A stretch of DNA of 64,000 nucleotides from CBDDIP01 sp965279405 (GCA_965279405.1 OZ257157.1:5084001-5148000), one strand, 5' to 3'. Positions 25,526 through 34,634 are shown, numbered from the stretch's first letter. The notes: generated by a model from the letters alone, not told the origin. A program made the numbers and translations.

Positions 25526-26428
25526 ATGACGACCGATGATCTCTCCGGTGACCGCACGGTCGACCGCGCCGTCGACCTGCCGGGCGGCACCATCCGCGTG
25601 CGCCAGTTCGGGCCCGAGCACTCGAACGCCCCGACCGCCGTGTTCGTGCACGGCTTCCTCGTCGACGGGACGCTGTGGGATGGCGTGGCCGAGGGCCTTG
25701 CCGAGCACGGCGTGCGCTGCGTCGTGCCCGACCTGCCCCTCGGGTCGCATCGCATCCCGATGCCTGCCGATCGCCCGCTGTCGCCCACGTCCGTCGCCCA
25801 GAGCGTGCTCGACCTGCTCGCCGCGCTCGACCTGCACGACGTCGTGCTCGTCGGCAGCGACACCGGCGGGGCGATCTGCCAGCTCGCACTGGCCGGCGAT
25901 CACGACCGCGTCGGCGGGCTCGTGCTGACCAACTGCGATGCGTTCGAGACGTTTCCGCCGCGCTGGTTCGCGCCGCTGTTCTTCCTCGCCAAGTTCCGGC
26001 CGACGGTGTGGAACCTGACGCAGACGGTTCGCGTCCGCGCGCTGCGGCACTCCGCCGTCGCCTACGGCCCGCTGCTGCGCCGCCCGCGGTCGGCGACGCT
26101 CACCCGAGGTTGGGCTCAGTCGGCGATCAGCGACGCGGCGATCCGCCGCGACATCAACCGCTTCGCCCGTGGCATGTCGGGCAAGGAGCTGCGCGACGCG
26201 GCCTCCTGGCTCACCACGTTCGACAAGCCCAGCCGCGTGGTCTGGGGCACGCGCGACCGGCACTTCAAGCTGTCGCTCGGGCGCCGGCTCGTCGAGGCGC
26301 TGCCCCAGGCGGAGCTGATCGAGGTCGACGACGCAACGACGTTCGTGTCGATCGATCGACCCGATGCCGTGGTCGATGCGATCCGCGCCGTGATCGCGGT
26401 GCGCGCCGCCGGCGCGGCTACGAGCTGA
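25526..26428 (+). CDS. Alpha/beta-hydrolase with Asp nucleophile
   Basis: 300-aa hydrolase. V-F-V-H-G-F-L-V-D is the oxyanion-hole region. The nucleophile elbow reads V-G-S-D-T-G-G, so the nucleophile is Asp, as in haloalkane dehalogenases and epoxide hydrolases. A second acid lies in W-G-T-R-D-R-H-F-K. Where the catalytic His is expected (last third, D-D-A-T-T-F-V-S) I see Thr, as in some related hydrolases of unknown activity; dehalogenase or epoxide hydrolase function is therefore uncertain. It is divergent from TetR. Its 3' end overlaps the convergent SRPBCC gene by 11 bases. Confidence 0.78.
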   Translation: MTTDDLSGDRTVDRAVDLPGGTIRVRQFGPEHSNAPTAVFVHGFLVDGTLWDGVAEGLAEHGVRCVVPDLPLGSHRIPMPADRPLSPTSVAQSVLDLLAALDLHDVVLVGSDTGGAICQLALAGDHDRVGGLVLTNCDAFETFPPRWFAPLFFLAKFRPTVWNLTQTVRVRALRHSAVAYGPLLRRPRSATLTRGWAQSAISDAAIRRDINRFARGMSGKELRDAASWLTTFDKPSRVVWGTRDRHFKLSLGRRLVEALPQAELIEVDDATTFVSIDRPDAVVDAIRAVIAVRAAGAATS

Positions 26429-26873
26429 GGTCGGTCGCCGCGCCGGCGGCGGCGATCAGGTCCGGCATGTGCGACGTCCACCCCGCCGCGTGCAGGCCGG
26501 CGAACGCGCGTGGGATGCCGCTGTGGCGCAACGTCATGATCGTCTCGCCGGCCTCCTCGACGAACGTCACCTCGACGCGCGTCGAGCCCGGCGCGATCGG
26601 CGGCGATCCCTCGTCGGGTCGGTAGCCGAAGCTGAGGACGAGCCGGTCGAACGGGTCGAGCTCGAGGTACTCGCCGGTCATCACCGGACCGTGGTCCATC
26701 TCCACGGTCCAGCGGCCGCCCGGTCGAGGATCGAGCTCGGCCGCCATCCCCCACCAGTCGCACATCCGCTGGGGATCGGTCCAGTACTTCCACACCGTCT
26801 CCGGGCGTGCGCTGATGCGCACGGTCTGCTCGACCGTCTCAGCGCCGGCGCCGTCCATCGTCGCTTCCGTCAC
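26418..26873 (-). CDS. SRPBCC/AHSA1-family protein
   Basis: 151-aa protein of the START/Bet v 1 fold: T-V-R-I-S-A-R-P-E-T-V-W-K-Y-W-T-D-P at the N-terminus is the standard AHSA1 opening, then M-C-D-W-W-G, and the C-terminal amphipathic helix. The hydrophobic cavity probably binds a lipid or aromatic ligand. The GTG start at 26873 overlaps the ArsR stop by 4 bases (GTGA); I prefer it to the internal ATG at 26858. ArsR-SRPBCC pairs of this type are common in actinobacteria. Confidence 0.85.
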   Translation of the reverse strand: MTEATMDGAGAETVEQTVRISARPETVWKYWTDPQRMCDWWGMAAELDPRPGGRWTVEMDHGPVMTGEYLELDPFDRLVLSFGYRPDEGSPPIAPGSTRVEVTFVEEAGETIMTLRHSGIPRAFAGLHAAGWTSHMPDLIAAAGAATDLSS

Positions 26874-27244
26874 GATGTCGGGTCCTTTCGCTCGTGTCGT
26901 CGTTTGGTGATCGCCGCGCGCGTCCGCTCGGGCCACGCTGTCTGCTGCTCCTCGCGCTCGGCCGCCGCCTTGAGGCGGGACAGCCGATCGGACCACATCT
27001 CGTCGAGGAACGCCGCCACGTCGTCGAGGCCCTCATGACGCCATCGGTACATGCGCCGGTTGCCGTCGGGTCGCACCTCGACGAGCCCGGAGTCGGTGAG
27101 CACGCGCAGGTGCTGCGACACCGCCGGCCGGCTCATCGTCGGGAAGTGCGTGGCGATCTCGCCGGCCGCGAGCTCGCCGTCGCGCACGAGGCGCAGGATG
27201 GCGCGACGGGTCGGGTCGGCCACTGCTCGCAACGCTTCGTCCAT
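26870..27244 (-). CDS. ArsR-family winged-helix regulator
   Basis: 124 aa. The HTH is in L-A-A-G-E-I-A-T-H-F, then M-S-R-P-A-V-S-Q-H-L-R-V-L-T-D-S-G-L-V (about 36-55), with a beta wing R-P-D-G-N-R-R-M-Y-R-W. No Cys metal site (C-x-C) is present, so it is probably not a metal sensor but one of the SRPBCC-linked ArsR proteins. ATG 27244. It forms an operon with the SRPBCC gene and is divergent from a DinB-like gene with a perfect inverted repeat in between. Confidence 0.92.
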   Translation of the reverse strand: MDEALRAVADPTRRAILRLVRDGELAAGEIATHFPTMSRPAVSQHLRVLTDSGLVEVRPDGNRRMYRWRHEGLDDVAAFLDEMWSDRLSRLKAAAEREEQQTAWPERTRAAITKRRHERKDPTS

Positions 27245-27335
27245 CACCACCCTCGCTCTCGTCACGCTCGTCACCCTCAGGTCGGTCGTGGGCCGATCGG
27301 ACGTCGCTTGCATCTTCGCACAGATGGCGCGACTG

Positions 27336-27353
27336 TGTAAGACGTTTCTTACA
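27336..27353. promoter_or_regulatory. ArsR operator candidate
   Basis: TGTAAGACGTTTCTTACA is a perfect inverted repeat (7-bp arms, 4-bp centre) in an AT-rich patch of the 126-bp divergent gap. It is 92 bases before the ArsR start and 18 bases before the DinB-like start, where it would block the rightward promoter. ArsR dimers bind sites of this kind, so the operator is likely. Confidence 0.65.
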
Positions 27354-27370
27354 TAGATCCGGAGATCGAC

Positions 27371-27958
27371 ATGAACCCCACCGACAGCCCCGCTCCCCAT
27401 GCCGATGGCGCCGACGACGCGCTCATCGACACGCTCGACCGAACGTTCCGACATGCGCAGCAGATGATCGCCAACGTCCAGGCCGACCAGCTCGACGACC
27501 CGACGCCGTGCCCGGAGTGGGCCGTGCGCGACCTGCTCGGCCACACCATCGGCGTCGTCGCTCAACTCAGTGCCATCGCCGCCGGCACCACACCTGGTGC
27601 GTTCACGCTCGGGTCCGACCCGGCCGGCCAGTTCGGCGATGCGGCCGAGGCCGCGCTGGCCGCGTGGCGGACCCCGGGCGCCCTCGACGCCACGTTCGTC
27701 ATCGGAGCTGGAGCGATGCCCGGCCGCGCCGTGGCGAGCATCAACCTGCTGGACACGGCGACGCACGCGTGGGACATCGCCACGGCCACCGGCCAACCCG
27801 CGGCGCTGCCCGACGACGTGGCGACCGCCGCGCTGGCGGCCAGCAGGGCGACGATCTCAGCGGAGGTCCGCGCGGGACGGTTCGGCCCGGAGGTGCCGGC
27901 ACCGGCAGGGGCCGGGCCGACGGCGCAGCTGATCGCCTTCCTCGGCAGGACGGCATGA
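27371..27958 (+). CDS. DinB-superfamily protein (mycothiol-dependent maleylpyruvate isomerase type, TIGR03086-like)
   Basis: 195-aa four-helix-bundle protein. It has the signature P-T-P-C-P-E-W-A-V-R-D-L-L-G-H (about 43-57) with the first metal His, and L-D-T-A-T-H-A-W-D-I-A-T-A-T-G with the second His near 136. The family includes mycothiol S-transferases and isomerases; the exact substrate is not known. ATG 27371 is preceded by a GGAGA site. It is divergent from ArsR, and its stop overlaps the following SDR gene (ATGA). Confidence 0.85.
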   Translation: MNPTDSPAPHADGADDALIDTLDRTFRHAQQMIANVQADQLDDPTPCPEWAVRDLLGHTIGVVAQLSAIAAGTTPGAFTLGSDPAGQFGDAAEAALAAWRTPGALDATFVIGAGAMPGRAVASINLLDTATHAWDIATATGQPAALPDDVATAALAASRATISAEVRAGRFGPEVPAPAGAGPTAQLIAFLGRTA

Positions 27959-28710
27959 GCGCCGCATCGCTCGACGGCGCGACGGCGATCGTCACCGGAG
28001 CGAGCGGCGGGTTCGGCCGGGCGATCGCGGCATCGCTTGCATCCGCGGGCGCCCACGTCGTCGGCGTCGGGCGCAACGTGGAGCGGATGCGGCCGCTGCA
28101 GGCCGAGCTCGGCGCGGCGTTCACCGCGGCGATCGGCGACGCGTGCGATCCGACGTTCGTCGCCGAGCTGATCGACGCGCACGCGCCAAGCCTCGTGATC
28201 CTCAACGCCGGTGCATCCACGCACAACCGGCCCATCCAGCAGCAGACGTGGGAGACGTTCAGTCGCAACTGGGACGTCGACACGAAGCACGTGTTCCACT
28301 GGACGCGTGAGGCGTTGCTGCGGCCGCTTCGCGCGGGCAGCATCGTGATCGCCGTGTCCAGTGGCGCAGCGTTGCGCGGCTCTCCGCTCAGCGGTGGCTA
28401 CGCCGGGGCGAAGGCGACGATCGGGTTCATCGCCGAGTACGCCGCCGGCGAGGCCGACCGGGCCGGGCTCGGCATCCGCTTCCTGTCGTTGCTGCCCGAC
28501 CTCACCCCGGCAACGCCGCTCGGGGCCGCAGCCGTCGCCGCCTACGCCGATCGCGCCGGTGTCGATCGCGACGTGTTCGTCGCCGGTCGGGGCGTTGCAC
28601 TGGCGCCGTCGCAGGTCGGCGAGGCGATCATCGGGTTGATCGCCTCGACCGACGCACGCGGTGCGTTCACCATCGGCTCGAATGGAGTCGCTCCGCCCGC
28701 CGCACGTTGA
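27955..28710 (+). CDS. Short-chain dehydrogenase/reductase
   Basis: 251-aa Rossmann oxidoreductase. Cofactor loop T-G-A-S-G-G-F-G-R (about 14-22), the N-A-G motif at about 82, Ser in V-S-S-G-A and catalytic Y-A-G-A-K (about 145). G-R-N after the second strand favours NADP(H). It is translationally coupled to the DinB-like gene. Its stop overlaps the -35 element of the rhamnose operon promoter, so it appears to belong to the ArsR-controlled unit and not to the sugar pathway. Confidence 0.9.
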   Translation: MSAASLDGATAIVTGASGGFGRAIAASLASAGAHVVGVGRNVERMRPLQAELGAAFTAAIGDACDPTFVAELIDAHAPSLVILNAGASTHNRPIQQQTWETFSRNWDVDTKHVFHWTREALLRPLRAGSIVIAVSSGAALRGSPLSGGYAGAKATIGFIAEYAAGEADRAGLGIRFLSLLPDLTPATPLGAAAVAAYADRAGVDRDVFVAGRGVALAPSQVGEAIIGLIASTDARGAFTIGSNGVAPPAAR

Positions 28711-28742
28711 CGCTGGTTCGTGAGCAACTGTACGATTGCACA
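28707..28742 (+). promoter_or_regulatory. Rhamnose operon promoter and overlapping operator
   Basis: TTGACG (28707-28712), an 18-base spacer and TACGAT (28731-28736) make a good housekeeping promoter. TGAGCAACTGT/ACGATTGCACA (28721-28742) forms an inverted repeat with 8 of 11 arm positions paired and covers the -10. A repressor at this site would block initiation; LacI- or DeoR-type regulators of sugar operons bind such repeats, but none is encoded in the window. Confidence 0.65.
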
Positions 28743-28761
28743 GAAGTTCACAGGAGCCGCG

Positions 28762-29931
28762 TTGACGAACACGTTTGCCGACATCACTGCCGACCTGGAG
28801 CGCCAGGCGATCGAGCTCCCGTCGTGGGCGTTCGGCAACTCGGGGACGCGCTTCAAGATCTTCGCCCAGCCGGGCGTGCCACGCGACCCGTTCGAGAAGG
28901 TCGCCGACGCGGCCAAAGTCCACGAGCTCACCGGCATCGCCCCCTCGGTGGCGTTGCACATCCCGTGGGACCGCGTCGATGACGTCGATCGCCTGCGCAC
29001 CCACGCCGAGGGCCTCGGCGTGCGCCTCGGCACGATCAACACCAACACCTTCCAAGACGACGACTACCAGCTCGGCAGCCTGTGCCACGTCGACGAACGG
29101 GTGCGGGCGAAGGCGATCGCGCACATGCGCGACTGCATCGAGATCATGGCCGCCACCGGCAGCCGTGATCTGAAGGTGTGGCTGCCGGACGGCCTCAACT
29201 ACCCGGGACAGGGCGACCTGCGCGACCGCCAGGATCGTCTGGCCGACTCGCTCACCCAGGTCTACGCGCGCATCGGCGCCGACCAACGACTGGTGCTCGA
29301 GTACAAGTTCTTCGAGCCGGCCTTCTACGCCACCGACGTGCCCGACTGGGGCACGGCGTACGCCCACTGCGTGGCCCTCGGCGATCGCGCCGTGGTGTGC
29401 CTCGACACGGGTCACCACGCGCCGGGCACGAACATCGAGTTCATCGTCATGCAGCTGATGCGCCTCGGCCGGCTGGGGTCGTTCGACTTCAACTCGCGCT
29501 TCTACGCCGACGACGACCTCATCGTCGGCGCGGCCGACCCGTTCCAGCTGTTCCGGATCATGTTCGAGGTGGTGCGCGGCGGCGGCTACGACGTCGACAG
29601 CCGCGTCGCCTTCATGCTCGACCAGTGCCACAACATCGAGCCGAAGATCCCCGGCCAGATCCGCTCGGTCCTCAACGTGCAGGAGATGCTGGCGCGAGCG
29701 CTGCTCGTCGATCGCGGCGCGCTCCGCGAGGCGGAGGCCGCCGGCGACGTGCTCGGTGGCAACCAGGTGATGATGGACGCGTTCTACACCGACGTGCGCG
29801 CCGATCTGGCCGACTGGCGCGCGTCGCGCGGCCTGCCGGCCGATCCGATGCAGGCGTACGCGTCGAGCGGTCATGCGGCGCAGATCGCCGCCGACCGCGT
29901 CGGCGGCAACCAAGCCGGGTGGGGCGCGTGA
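28762..29931 (+). CDS. rhaI: L-rhamnose isomerase (RhaI type)
   Basis: 389-aa metal-dependent TIM-barrel isomerase of the Pseudomonas stutzeri-like L-rhamnose isomerase family, converting L-rhamnose to L-rhamnulose. Metal ligands are visible in L-E-Y-K-F-F-E-P, C-L-D-T-G-H-H-A-P-G-T-N-I-E and F-D-F-N-S-R-F-Y-A-D-D-D. The opening region has W-A-F-G-N-S-G-T-R-F. TTG 28762 is chosen because AGGAG (28752-28756) lies just upstream; the earlier GTG at 28720 is inside the promoter. It is the first gene of the rhamnose operon; its stop overlaps the next gene (GTGA). Confidence 0.92.
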   Translation: MTNTFADITADLERQAIELPSWAFGNSGTRFKIFAQPGVPRDPFEKVADAAKVHELTGIAPSVALHIPWDRVDDVDRLRTHAEGLGVRLGTINTNTFQDDDYQLGSLCHVDERVRAKAIAHMRDCIEIMAATGSRDLKVWLPDGLNYPGQGDLRDRQDRLADSLTQVYARIGADQRLVLEYKFFEPAFYATDVPDWGTAYAHCVALGDRAVVCLDTGHHAPGTNIEFIVMQLMRLGRLGSFDFNSRFYADDDLIVGAADPFQLFRIMFEVVRGGGYDVDSRVAFMLDQCHNIEPKIPGQIRSVLNVQEMLARALLVDRGALREAEAAGDVLGGNQVMMDAFYTDVRADLADWRASRGLPADPMQAYASSGHAAQIAADRVGGNQAGWGA

Positions 29932-31979
29932 ACGAGACGGTTCGTCAGTTGCTCGACCGGTCGCACCGGCTCGGCGCCGACAAGCGCAACACCAACTTCG
30001 CCGGTGGCAACACGTCGGCGAAGGGCACCGACATCGACCCGGTCACCGGTGAGGCGGTGGAGCTGATGTGGGTGAAGGGCTCGGGCGGCGACCTCGGCAC
30101 GCTCACCGAGGCCGGCCTGTCGGTCCTCCGTCTGGACCGGCTGCGGTCGCTCGTCGGTGCCTATCCCGGCCCCGACGACGAGGACGCGATGGTCGCCGCG
30201 TTCGACTTCTGCTGCCACGGCAAGGGTGGTGCGGCGCCGTCGATCGACACGGCGATGCACGGGCTGGTCGGCGCTGCGCACGTCGACCACCTCCACCCCG
30301 ACAGCGGGATCGCCATCGCCACTGCGGTCGACGGCGAGCAGCTGACGAAGGAGATCTTCGGTGGACGTGTTGCGTGGGTGCCGTGGCGCCGGCCGGGCTT
30401 CCAACTCGGGCTCGACATCGCCGAGATCCATGCGAGCAACCCCGACACGATCGGCGTCGTGCTCGGCGGGCACGGCATCACCGCCTGGGGCGCGACGAGC
30501 AACGAGGCCGAAGCCAATTCGATGTGGATGATCCGCACCGCTGCGGAGCACATCGCCCGCCAGGGTCGCGCCGATCCGTTCGGACCCCCGGTTGCCGCGC
30601 GCCTACCGCTGCCGCCCGACGAGCGTCGGGCTCGCGCTGCGGCGCTCGCCCCGCACATCCGGGCCATCGCTTCTGCTGATGCAGTCGCCACCAACGGGCG
30701 AGCCGTGATCGGTCACTTCACCGACAGCGACGAGGTGCTCGAGTTCCTCGCCGCCGAAGCGATGCCGCGCCTCGCCGCGCTGGGCACGTCGTGTCCCGAT
30801 CACTTCATCCGCACGAAGGTGCGCCCGCTCGTGCTCGACCTCGCGGCCGATGCGCCGCTCGCGGACTGCGTCGCCCGGCTCGGCGAGCTGCACACCGCGT
30901 ACCGAGACGACTACCGCGCCTACTACGAGCGCCACGCCGCCACCGACTCCCCGGCGATGCGCGGGGCCGACCCGGCGATCGTGCTCGTCCCGGGCGTCGG
31001 CATGTTCTCCTTCGGCAAGGACAAGCAGACGGCGCGTGTGGCCGGCGAGTTCTACGTCAACGCGATCAACGTGATGCGCGGCGCCGAGGCGATCTCCACC
31101 TACGCCCCGATCGACGAAGCCGAGAAGTTCCGCATCGAGTACTGGGCGCTGGAAGAGGCCAAGCTGCAGCGCATGCCCGCCCCCCGTTCACACGCCGGAC
31201 GGATCGCGTTCGTCACCGGCGCGGCCAGCGGCATCGGCAAGGCGATCGCCACACGGCTCGCCGCCGAGGGTGCCTGCGTCATCGTTGCCGACCTCAGCGA
31301 GGAGGGTGCTCGACAGGCCGCCGCCGAGCTCGGATCGACGGACGTCGCCATCGGCGTGCACATCGACGTCGCCGACGCAGCGCGCGTGCGAGCTGCGGTC
31401 GACACGGCGGTCCTCGCCTTCGGCGGCATCGACCTCGTCGTCAACAACGCCGGGCTGTCGATCTCCAAGTCGCTCGCCGAGACCACCGAGGACGAGTGGG
31501 ACCTCCTCCACGACGTGCTCGCCAAGGGCAGCTTCCTCGTCTCGCAGGCCACGGCCTCGACGCTGATCGCCCAGGGCTTCGGCGGCGACATCGTCTACAT
31601 CTCGTCGAAGAACGCGGTCTTTGCCGGGCCGGCGAACATCGCCTACAGCTCGGCGAAGGCCGACCAGGCTCATCAGGTGCGGCTGCTGGCTGCCGAGCTC
31701 GGCGAGCACGGCATCAAGGTCAACGGCATCAACCCCGACGGCGTCGTGCGCGGCAGCGGGATCTTCGCCGGCGGGTGGGGCGCACAGCGCGCCGCCGTGT
31801 ACGGGGTGCCCGAGGACGAGCTGGGCGCGTTCTACGCCAAGCGAACGCTGCTCAAGCGCGAGGTGCTGCCCGAGCACGTGGCCAACGCGGTTGCCGCCAT
31901 CACGTCCGACGCGTTCAGCCACACCACCGGCCTGCACGTGCCGGTCGACGCGGGCGTGGCCGCAGCGTTCCTGCGCTAG
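29928..31979 (+). CDS. rhaEW: Bifunctional rhamnulose-1-phosphate aldolase / lactaldehyde dehydrogenase
   Basis: 683-aa fusion. The N-terminal half (about 1-400) is a class II aldolase with a G-G-N-T-S-A-K phosphate loop and zinc ligands in V-D-H-L-H-P-D-S-G and a G-G-H-G segment; it splits rhamnulose-1-phosphate into dihydroxyacetone phosphate and L-lactaldehyde. The C-terminal half (from about 425) is an SDR: V-T-G-A-A-S-G-I-G-K-A, N-N-A-G, Y-S-S-A-K, which oxidises lactaldehyde to lactate with NAD. The fusion is the known RhaEW/YuxG type. The start is GTG 29928, coupled to the isomerase stop. Confidence 0.94.
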   Translation: MNETVRQLLDRSHRLGADKRNTNFAGGNTSAKGTDIDPVTGEAVELMWVKGSGGDLGTLTEAGLSVLRLDRLRSLVGAYPGPDDEDAMVAAFDFCCHGKGGAAPSIDTAMHGLVGAAHVDHLHPDSGIAIATAVDGEQLTKEIFGGRVAWVPWRRPGFQLGLDIAEIHASNPDTIGVVLGGHGITAWGATSNEAEANSMWMIRTAAEHIARQGRADPFGPPVAARLPLPPDERRARAAALAPHIRAIASADAVATNGRAVIGHFTDSDEVLEFLAAEAMPRLAALGTSCPDHFIRTKVRPLVLDLAADAPLADCVARLGELHTAYRDDYRAYYERHAATDSPAMRGADPAIVLVPGVGMFSFGKDKQTARVAGEFYVNAINVMRGAEAISTYAPIDEAEKFRIEYWALEEAKLQRMPAPRSHAGRIAFVTGAASGIGKAIATRLAAEGACVIVADLSEEGARQAAAELGSTDVAIGVHIDVADAARVRAAVDTAVLAFGGIDLVVNNAGLSISKSLAETTEDEWDLLHDVLAKGSFLVSQATASTLIAQGFGGDIVYISSKNAVFAGPANIAYSSAKADQAHQVRLLAAELGEHGIKVNGINPDGVVRGSGIFAGGWGAQRAAVYGVPEDELGAFYAKRTLLKREVLPEHVANAVAAITSDAFSHTTGLHVPVDAGVAAAFLR

Positions 31980-31995
31980 TCGTGAGGCGGTGATC

Positions 31996-33414
31996 ATGCC
32001 CGGACCGGTCGTTGCCGCGATCGACATCGGCGCCTCCGGCGGTCGGGTGATGGCGGGTGTGGTCGACGGCGACCGCGTCACGCTCGAACCGATCCACCGC
32101 TTCCCCAACCGCGCGACGGAGGTCGACGGGCACCTGCGCTGGAACGTCACCGACCTGTTCGAACAGGTCCTGCACGGCCTCACGCTTCTCGCCGCACGCC
32201 ACCCCGACGTCGCCTCGATCGGCATCGACACGTGGGCCGTCGACTACGCGCTCCTCGACGCCGACAACCGCCTGCTGGCGGAGCCGATCTCCCATCGCGA
32301 TGCGCGCACCGCGGAGGCGGTCGACCGCGTGCACGCGGCCGTCGACCGAGCACAGCTGTTCGAGATCAACGGACTGCAGTTCCTGCCGTTCAACACGATC
32401 TACCAGCTGGCGGCCGAGCAGCGCGGGCCACTGTGGAGCTCCGCTGCACACGTCGTGCTGCTGCCCGATCTGCTCGCCTTCTGGCTGACGGGCGAGCTGC
32501 GCACCGAGCACACCAACGCGACGACGACCGGTCTCGTCGAGGTGGGCACCGGGCAGTGGTCCGCCTCGCTCCTGCGCGACCTCGGCATCGCTCCGGCGAT
32601 GCTGCCGCCGATCGATCAGCCCGGCGAGGTGCGCGGCCTCCTGCGGCCGGAGCTCGCGACGCGCATCGGGGTGCAAGCAACGACCGTGGTCACCACCGTC
32701 GGATCGCACGACACCGCATCGGCGTTCGTCGGCGTGCCCGCTGTCGACCGCGACGTCGCCTACGTCGTCAGCGGCACGTGGTCGCTGGTCGGCCTCGAGC
32801 TCGACCAGCCGATCGTCTCACCCGCTGCGTTCGACGCGGGCTTCACCAACGAGGGCGGCGTCGACGGGCGCACCCGCTTCCTGCGCAACGTCGGCGGGCT
32901 GTGGCTGCTGCAGGAGTCGATGCGCTCGTGGGCGGAAGCGGACGCACAGCAGGACCTCCGCGAGCTGCTCGACGCCGCAGCCTCGGTGCCGCCTGGCGGC
33001 CCGACGTTCGACGTCGACGACGACCGCTTCATCGCACCCGGCGACATGCCTGCCCGCATCGCGGCCGCCGTGGGCCGGGATCTCGTGGCTCCGGCGACGG
33101 TCGTTCGCTGCATCATCGACTCGCTCGCGCTCGGCTACGCACGAACGATCGCGGCGGCGACGGAGATCAGCGGCCGGCGGGTGAGCACGATCCACATCGT
33201 CGGCGGCGGATCGCAGAACGAGCTGCTCTGCCAGCTCACCGCGGACGCCACCGGTGTCCCCGTCGTCGCCGGGCCGGTCGAGGCGACCGCGTTCGGCAAC
33301 GTGCTCGTCCAGGCGCGTGCCATCGGCGCCAACTCCGGCACGCTCGAGGCGCTGCGCGCCGTCGTCGCCGCATCCACCGAACTGCGAAGGTACGAACCAT
33401 GTCCAACCCGCTGA
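31996..33414 (+). CDS. rhaB: Rhamnulokinase (FGGY family)
   Basis: 472-aa sugar kinase. The N-terminal phosphate loop is I-D-I-G-A-S-G-G-R (9-17), G-I-D-T-W-A-V-D-Y-A marks rhamnulokinases, and the C-terminal half has V-S-G-T-W-S-L-V-G and the ATP loop H-I-V-G-G-G-S-Q-N (adenosine site). It phosphorylates L-rhamnulose at C1. ATG 31996 has GAGGCGG (31985-31991); GTG 31990 is a weaker alternative. The 3' end overlaps the lactate dehydrogenase gene by 16 bases. Confidence 0.93.
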   Translation: MPGPVVAAIDIGASGGRVMAGVVDGDRVTLEPIHRFPNRATEVDGHLRWNVTDLFEQVLHGLTLLAARHPDVASIGIDTWAVDYALLDADNRLLAEPISHRDARTAEAVDRVHAAVDRAQLFEINGLQFLPFNTIYQLAAEQRGPLWSSAAHVVLLPDLLAFWLTGELRTEHTNATTTGLVEVGTGQWSASLLRDLGIAPAMLPPIDQPGEVRGLLRPELATRIGVQATTVVTTVGSHDTASAFVGVPAVDRDVAYVVSGTWSLVGLELDQPIVSPAAFDAGFTNEGGVDGRTRFLRNVGGLWLLQESMRSWAEADAQQDLRELLDAAASVPPGGPTFDVDDDRFIAPGDMPARIAAAVGRDLVAPATVVRCIIDSLALGYARTIAAATEISGRRVSTIHIVGGGSQNELLCQLTADATGVPVVAGPVEATAFGNVLVQARAIGANSGTLEALRAVVAASTELRRYEPCPTR

Positions 33415-34634
33415 AGACCCTGCGCTCGGTGGTGCGCTTCGGCCGCGTCGAGACGAACCTCGTCGAGCGACGCCTTGCACGCACTGCGTCGGTCGCGGAC
33501 CTGCGACGGATCGCCCGACGCCGGCTGCCGGGCGGGGTCTTCGACTACATCGACGGCGGCGCCGAGGACGAACGCACCCTGCGCGCCAACACCGATGCGT
33601 TCGCCGAGACGTCGTTCAACCCGCGCGTCCTGCGCGGGCTCGCGTCGATCGACACGTCGACGACGATCCTCGGACAGCGGGTGCCGTATCCGCTGGCCCT
33701 CTCCCCCACCGGGTTCACGCGAATCGCCGATCCACAGGGCGAGCTCGCGGTTGCCCGCGCGGCCGAGCGGGCCGGACTGCCGTACACCCTGTCCACCCTC
33801 AGCACGAGGTCGATCGAGGAGGTGCGCGCCGTCACCAGCGGTCGTCTGTGGTTCCAGGTCTACGCCTGGCGCGATCGCGGGCTGGTCGAGGAGATGATCG
33901 CCCGCGCCGCGGCGTGCACGTACGAGGCGCTCATGCTCACCGTCGACACGGCCGTGCTCGGCAGGCGTGAGCGCGACGTCCGACGCGGCTTCGCGCTGCC
34001 CCCGAGCATCGGCCCGTCGACGTTCGTCGATGGCGCGCTGCACCCCGCGTGGACGCTGGCGTTCCTGCGCAACGAGCCGATCCGCTTCGCCAACGTCGTC
34101 GGGCGATCGGTCGGTGATGGTGCCTCGCCGGTCGACCTGTCGTCGTACGTCAGCACGCAGTTCGACCCGGCGCTGTCGTGGGACGACATCGCCTGGCTGC
34201 GGTCCGTCTGGGGCGGCAAGCTGCTGGTGAAGGGCGTCCAGTCGGTCGAGGATGCAACGATCGCCGCCGGCACGGGCGTCGATGCCGTCATCCTCTCCAA
34301 CCACGGCGGCCGCCAGCTCGACGGCTCGCCGGCACCGTTCTCCCTCGTCGCGCCCGTCGCCGATGCGATCGGCGGGCAGACCGAGATCGTGTGCGACGGC
34401 GGCGTGCGCCGGGGCAGCGACATCGTCAAGGCGATCGCCGCCGGCGCGTCGTGGTGCATGGCCGGCCGCGCCTACCTCTACGGGCTCGGCGCAGGCGGCG
34501 AGCGCGGCGTCGACCGAGTGCTCGACTGGTTCCGCGACGACGTGGCGCGGACGATGACGTTGATCGGCGCCGGGTCGGTCGATGCACTCGACCGATCGTT
34601 CCTCACCGAGGCAAACCCTGGCGGCGCGCGATGA
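33399..34634 (+). CDS. FMN-dependent L-lactate dehydrogenase / alpha-hydroxy-acid oxidase
   Basis: 411-aa TIM-barrel flavoprotein. Seen: F-D-Y-I-D-G-G-A-E-D-E (about 49-59), the P-T-G-F substrate loop, the catalytic S-N-H-G-G-R-Q-L-D-G with active His and Arg (about 303-312), and the FMN phosphate region C-D-G-G-V-R-R-G-S-D and G-R-A-Y-L-Y-G. It would oxidise L-lactate made by the upstream dehydrogenase to pyruvate. The first 40 residues (R-S-V-V-R-F-G-R) are a basic extension. A related mycofactocin-type or glycolate oxidase is possible; the operon supports lactate. Confidence 0.88.
   Translation: MSNPLKTLRSVVRFGRVETNLVERRLARTASVADLRRIARRRLPGGVFDYIDGGAEDERTLRANTDAFAETSFNPRVLRGLASIDTSTTILGQRVPYPLALSPTGFTRIADPQGELAVARAAERAGLPYTLSTLSTRSIEEVRAVTSGRLWFQVYAWRDRGLVEEMIARAAACTYEALMLTVDTAVLGRRERDVRRGFALPPSIGPSTFVDGALHPAWTLAFLRNEPIRFANVVGRSVGDGASPVDLSSYVSTQFDPALSWDDIAWLRSVWGGKLLVKGVQSVEDATIAAGTGVDAVILSNHGGRQLDGSPAPFSLVAPVADAIGGQTEIVCDGGVRRGSDIVKAIAAGASWCMAGRAYLYGLGAGGERGVDRVLDWFRDDVARTMTLIGAGSVDALDRSFLTEANPGGAR

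Noticed and set aside
22525..25539. 1004-aa plus-strand open frame
   Set aside because: Antisense to the PhyH gene and out of frame with the acyltransferase; Arg-rich shadow.
28720..28761. GTG start for the rhamnose isomerase
   Set aside because: It lies between the -35 and -10 of the promoter; the TTG at 28762 has an AGGAG site and matches the family's N-terminus.
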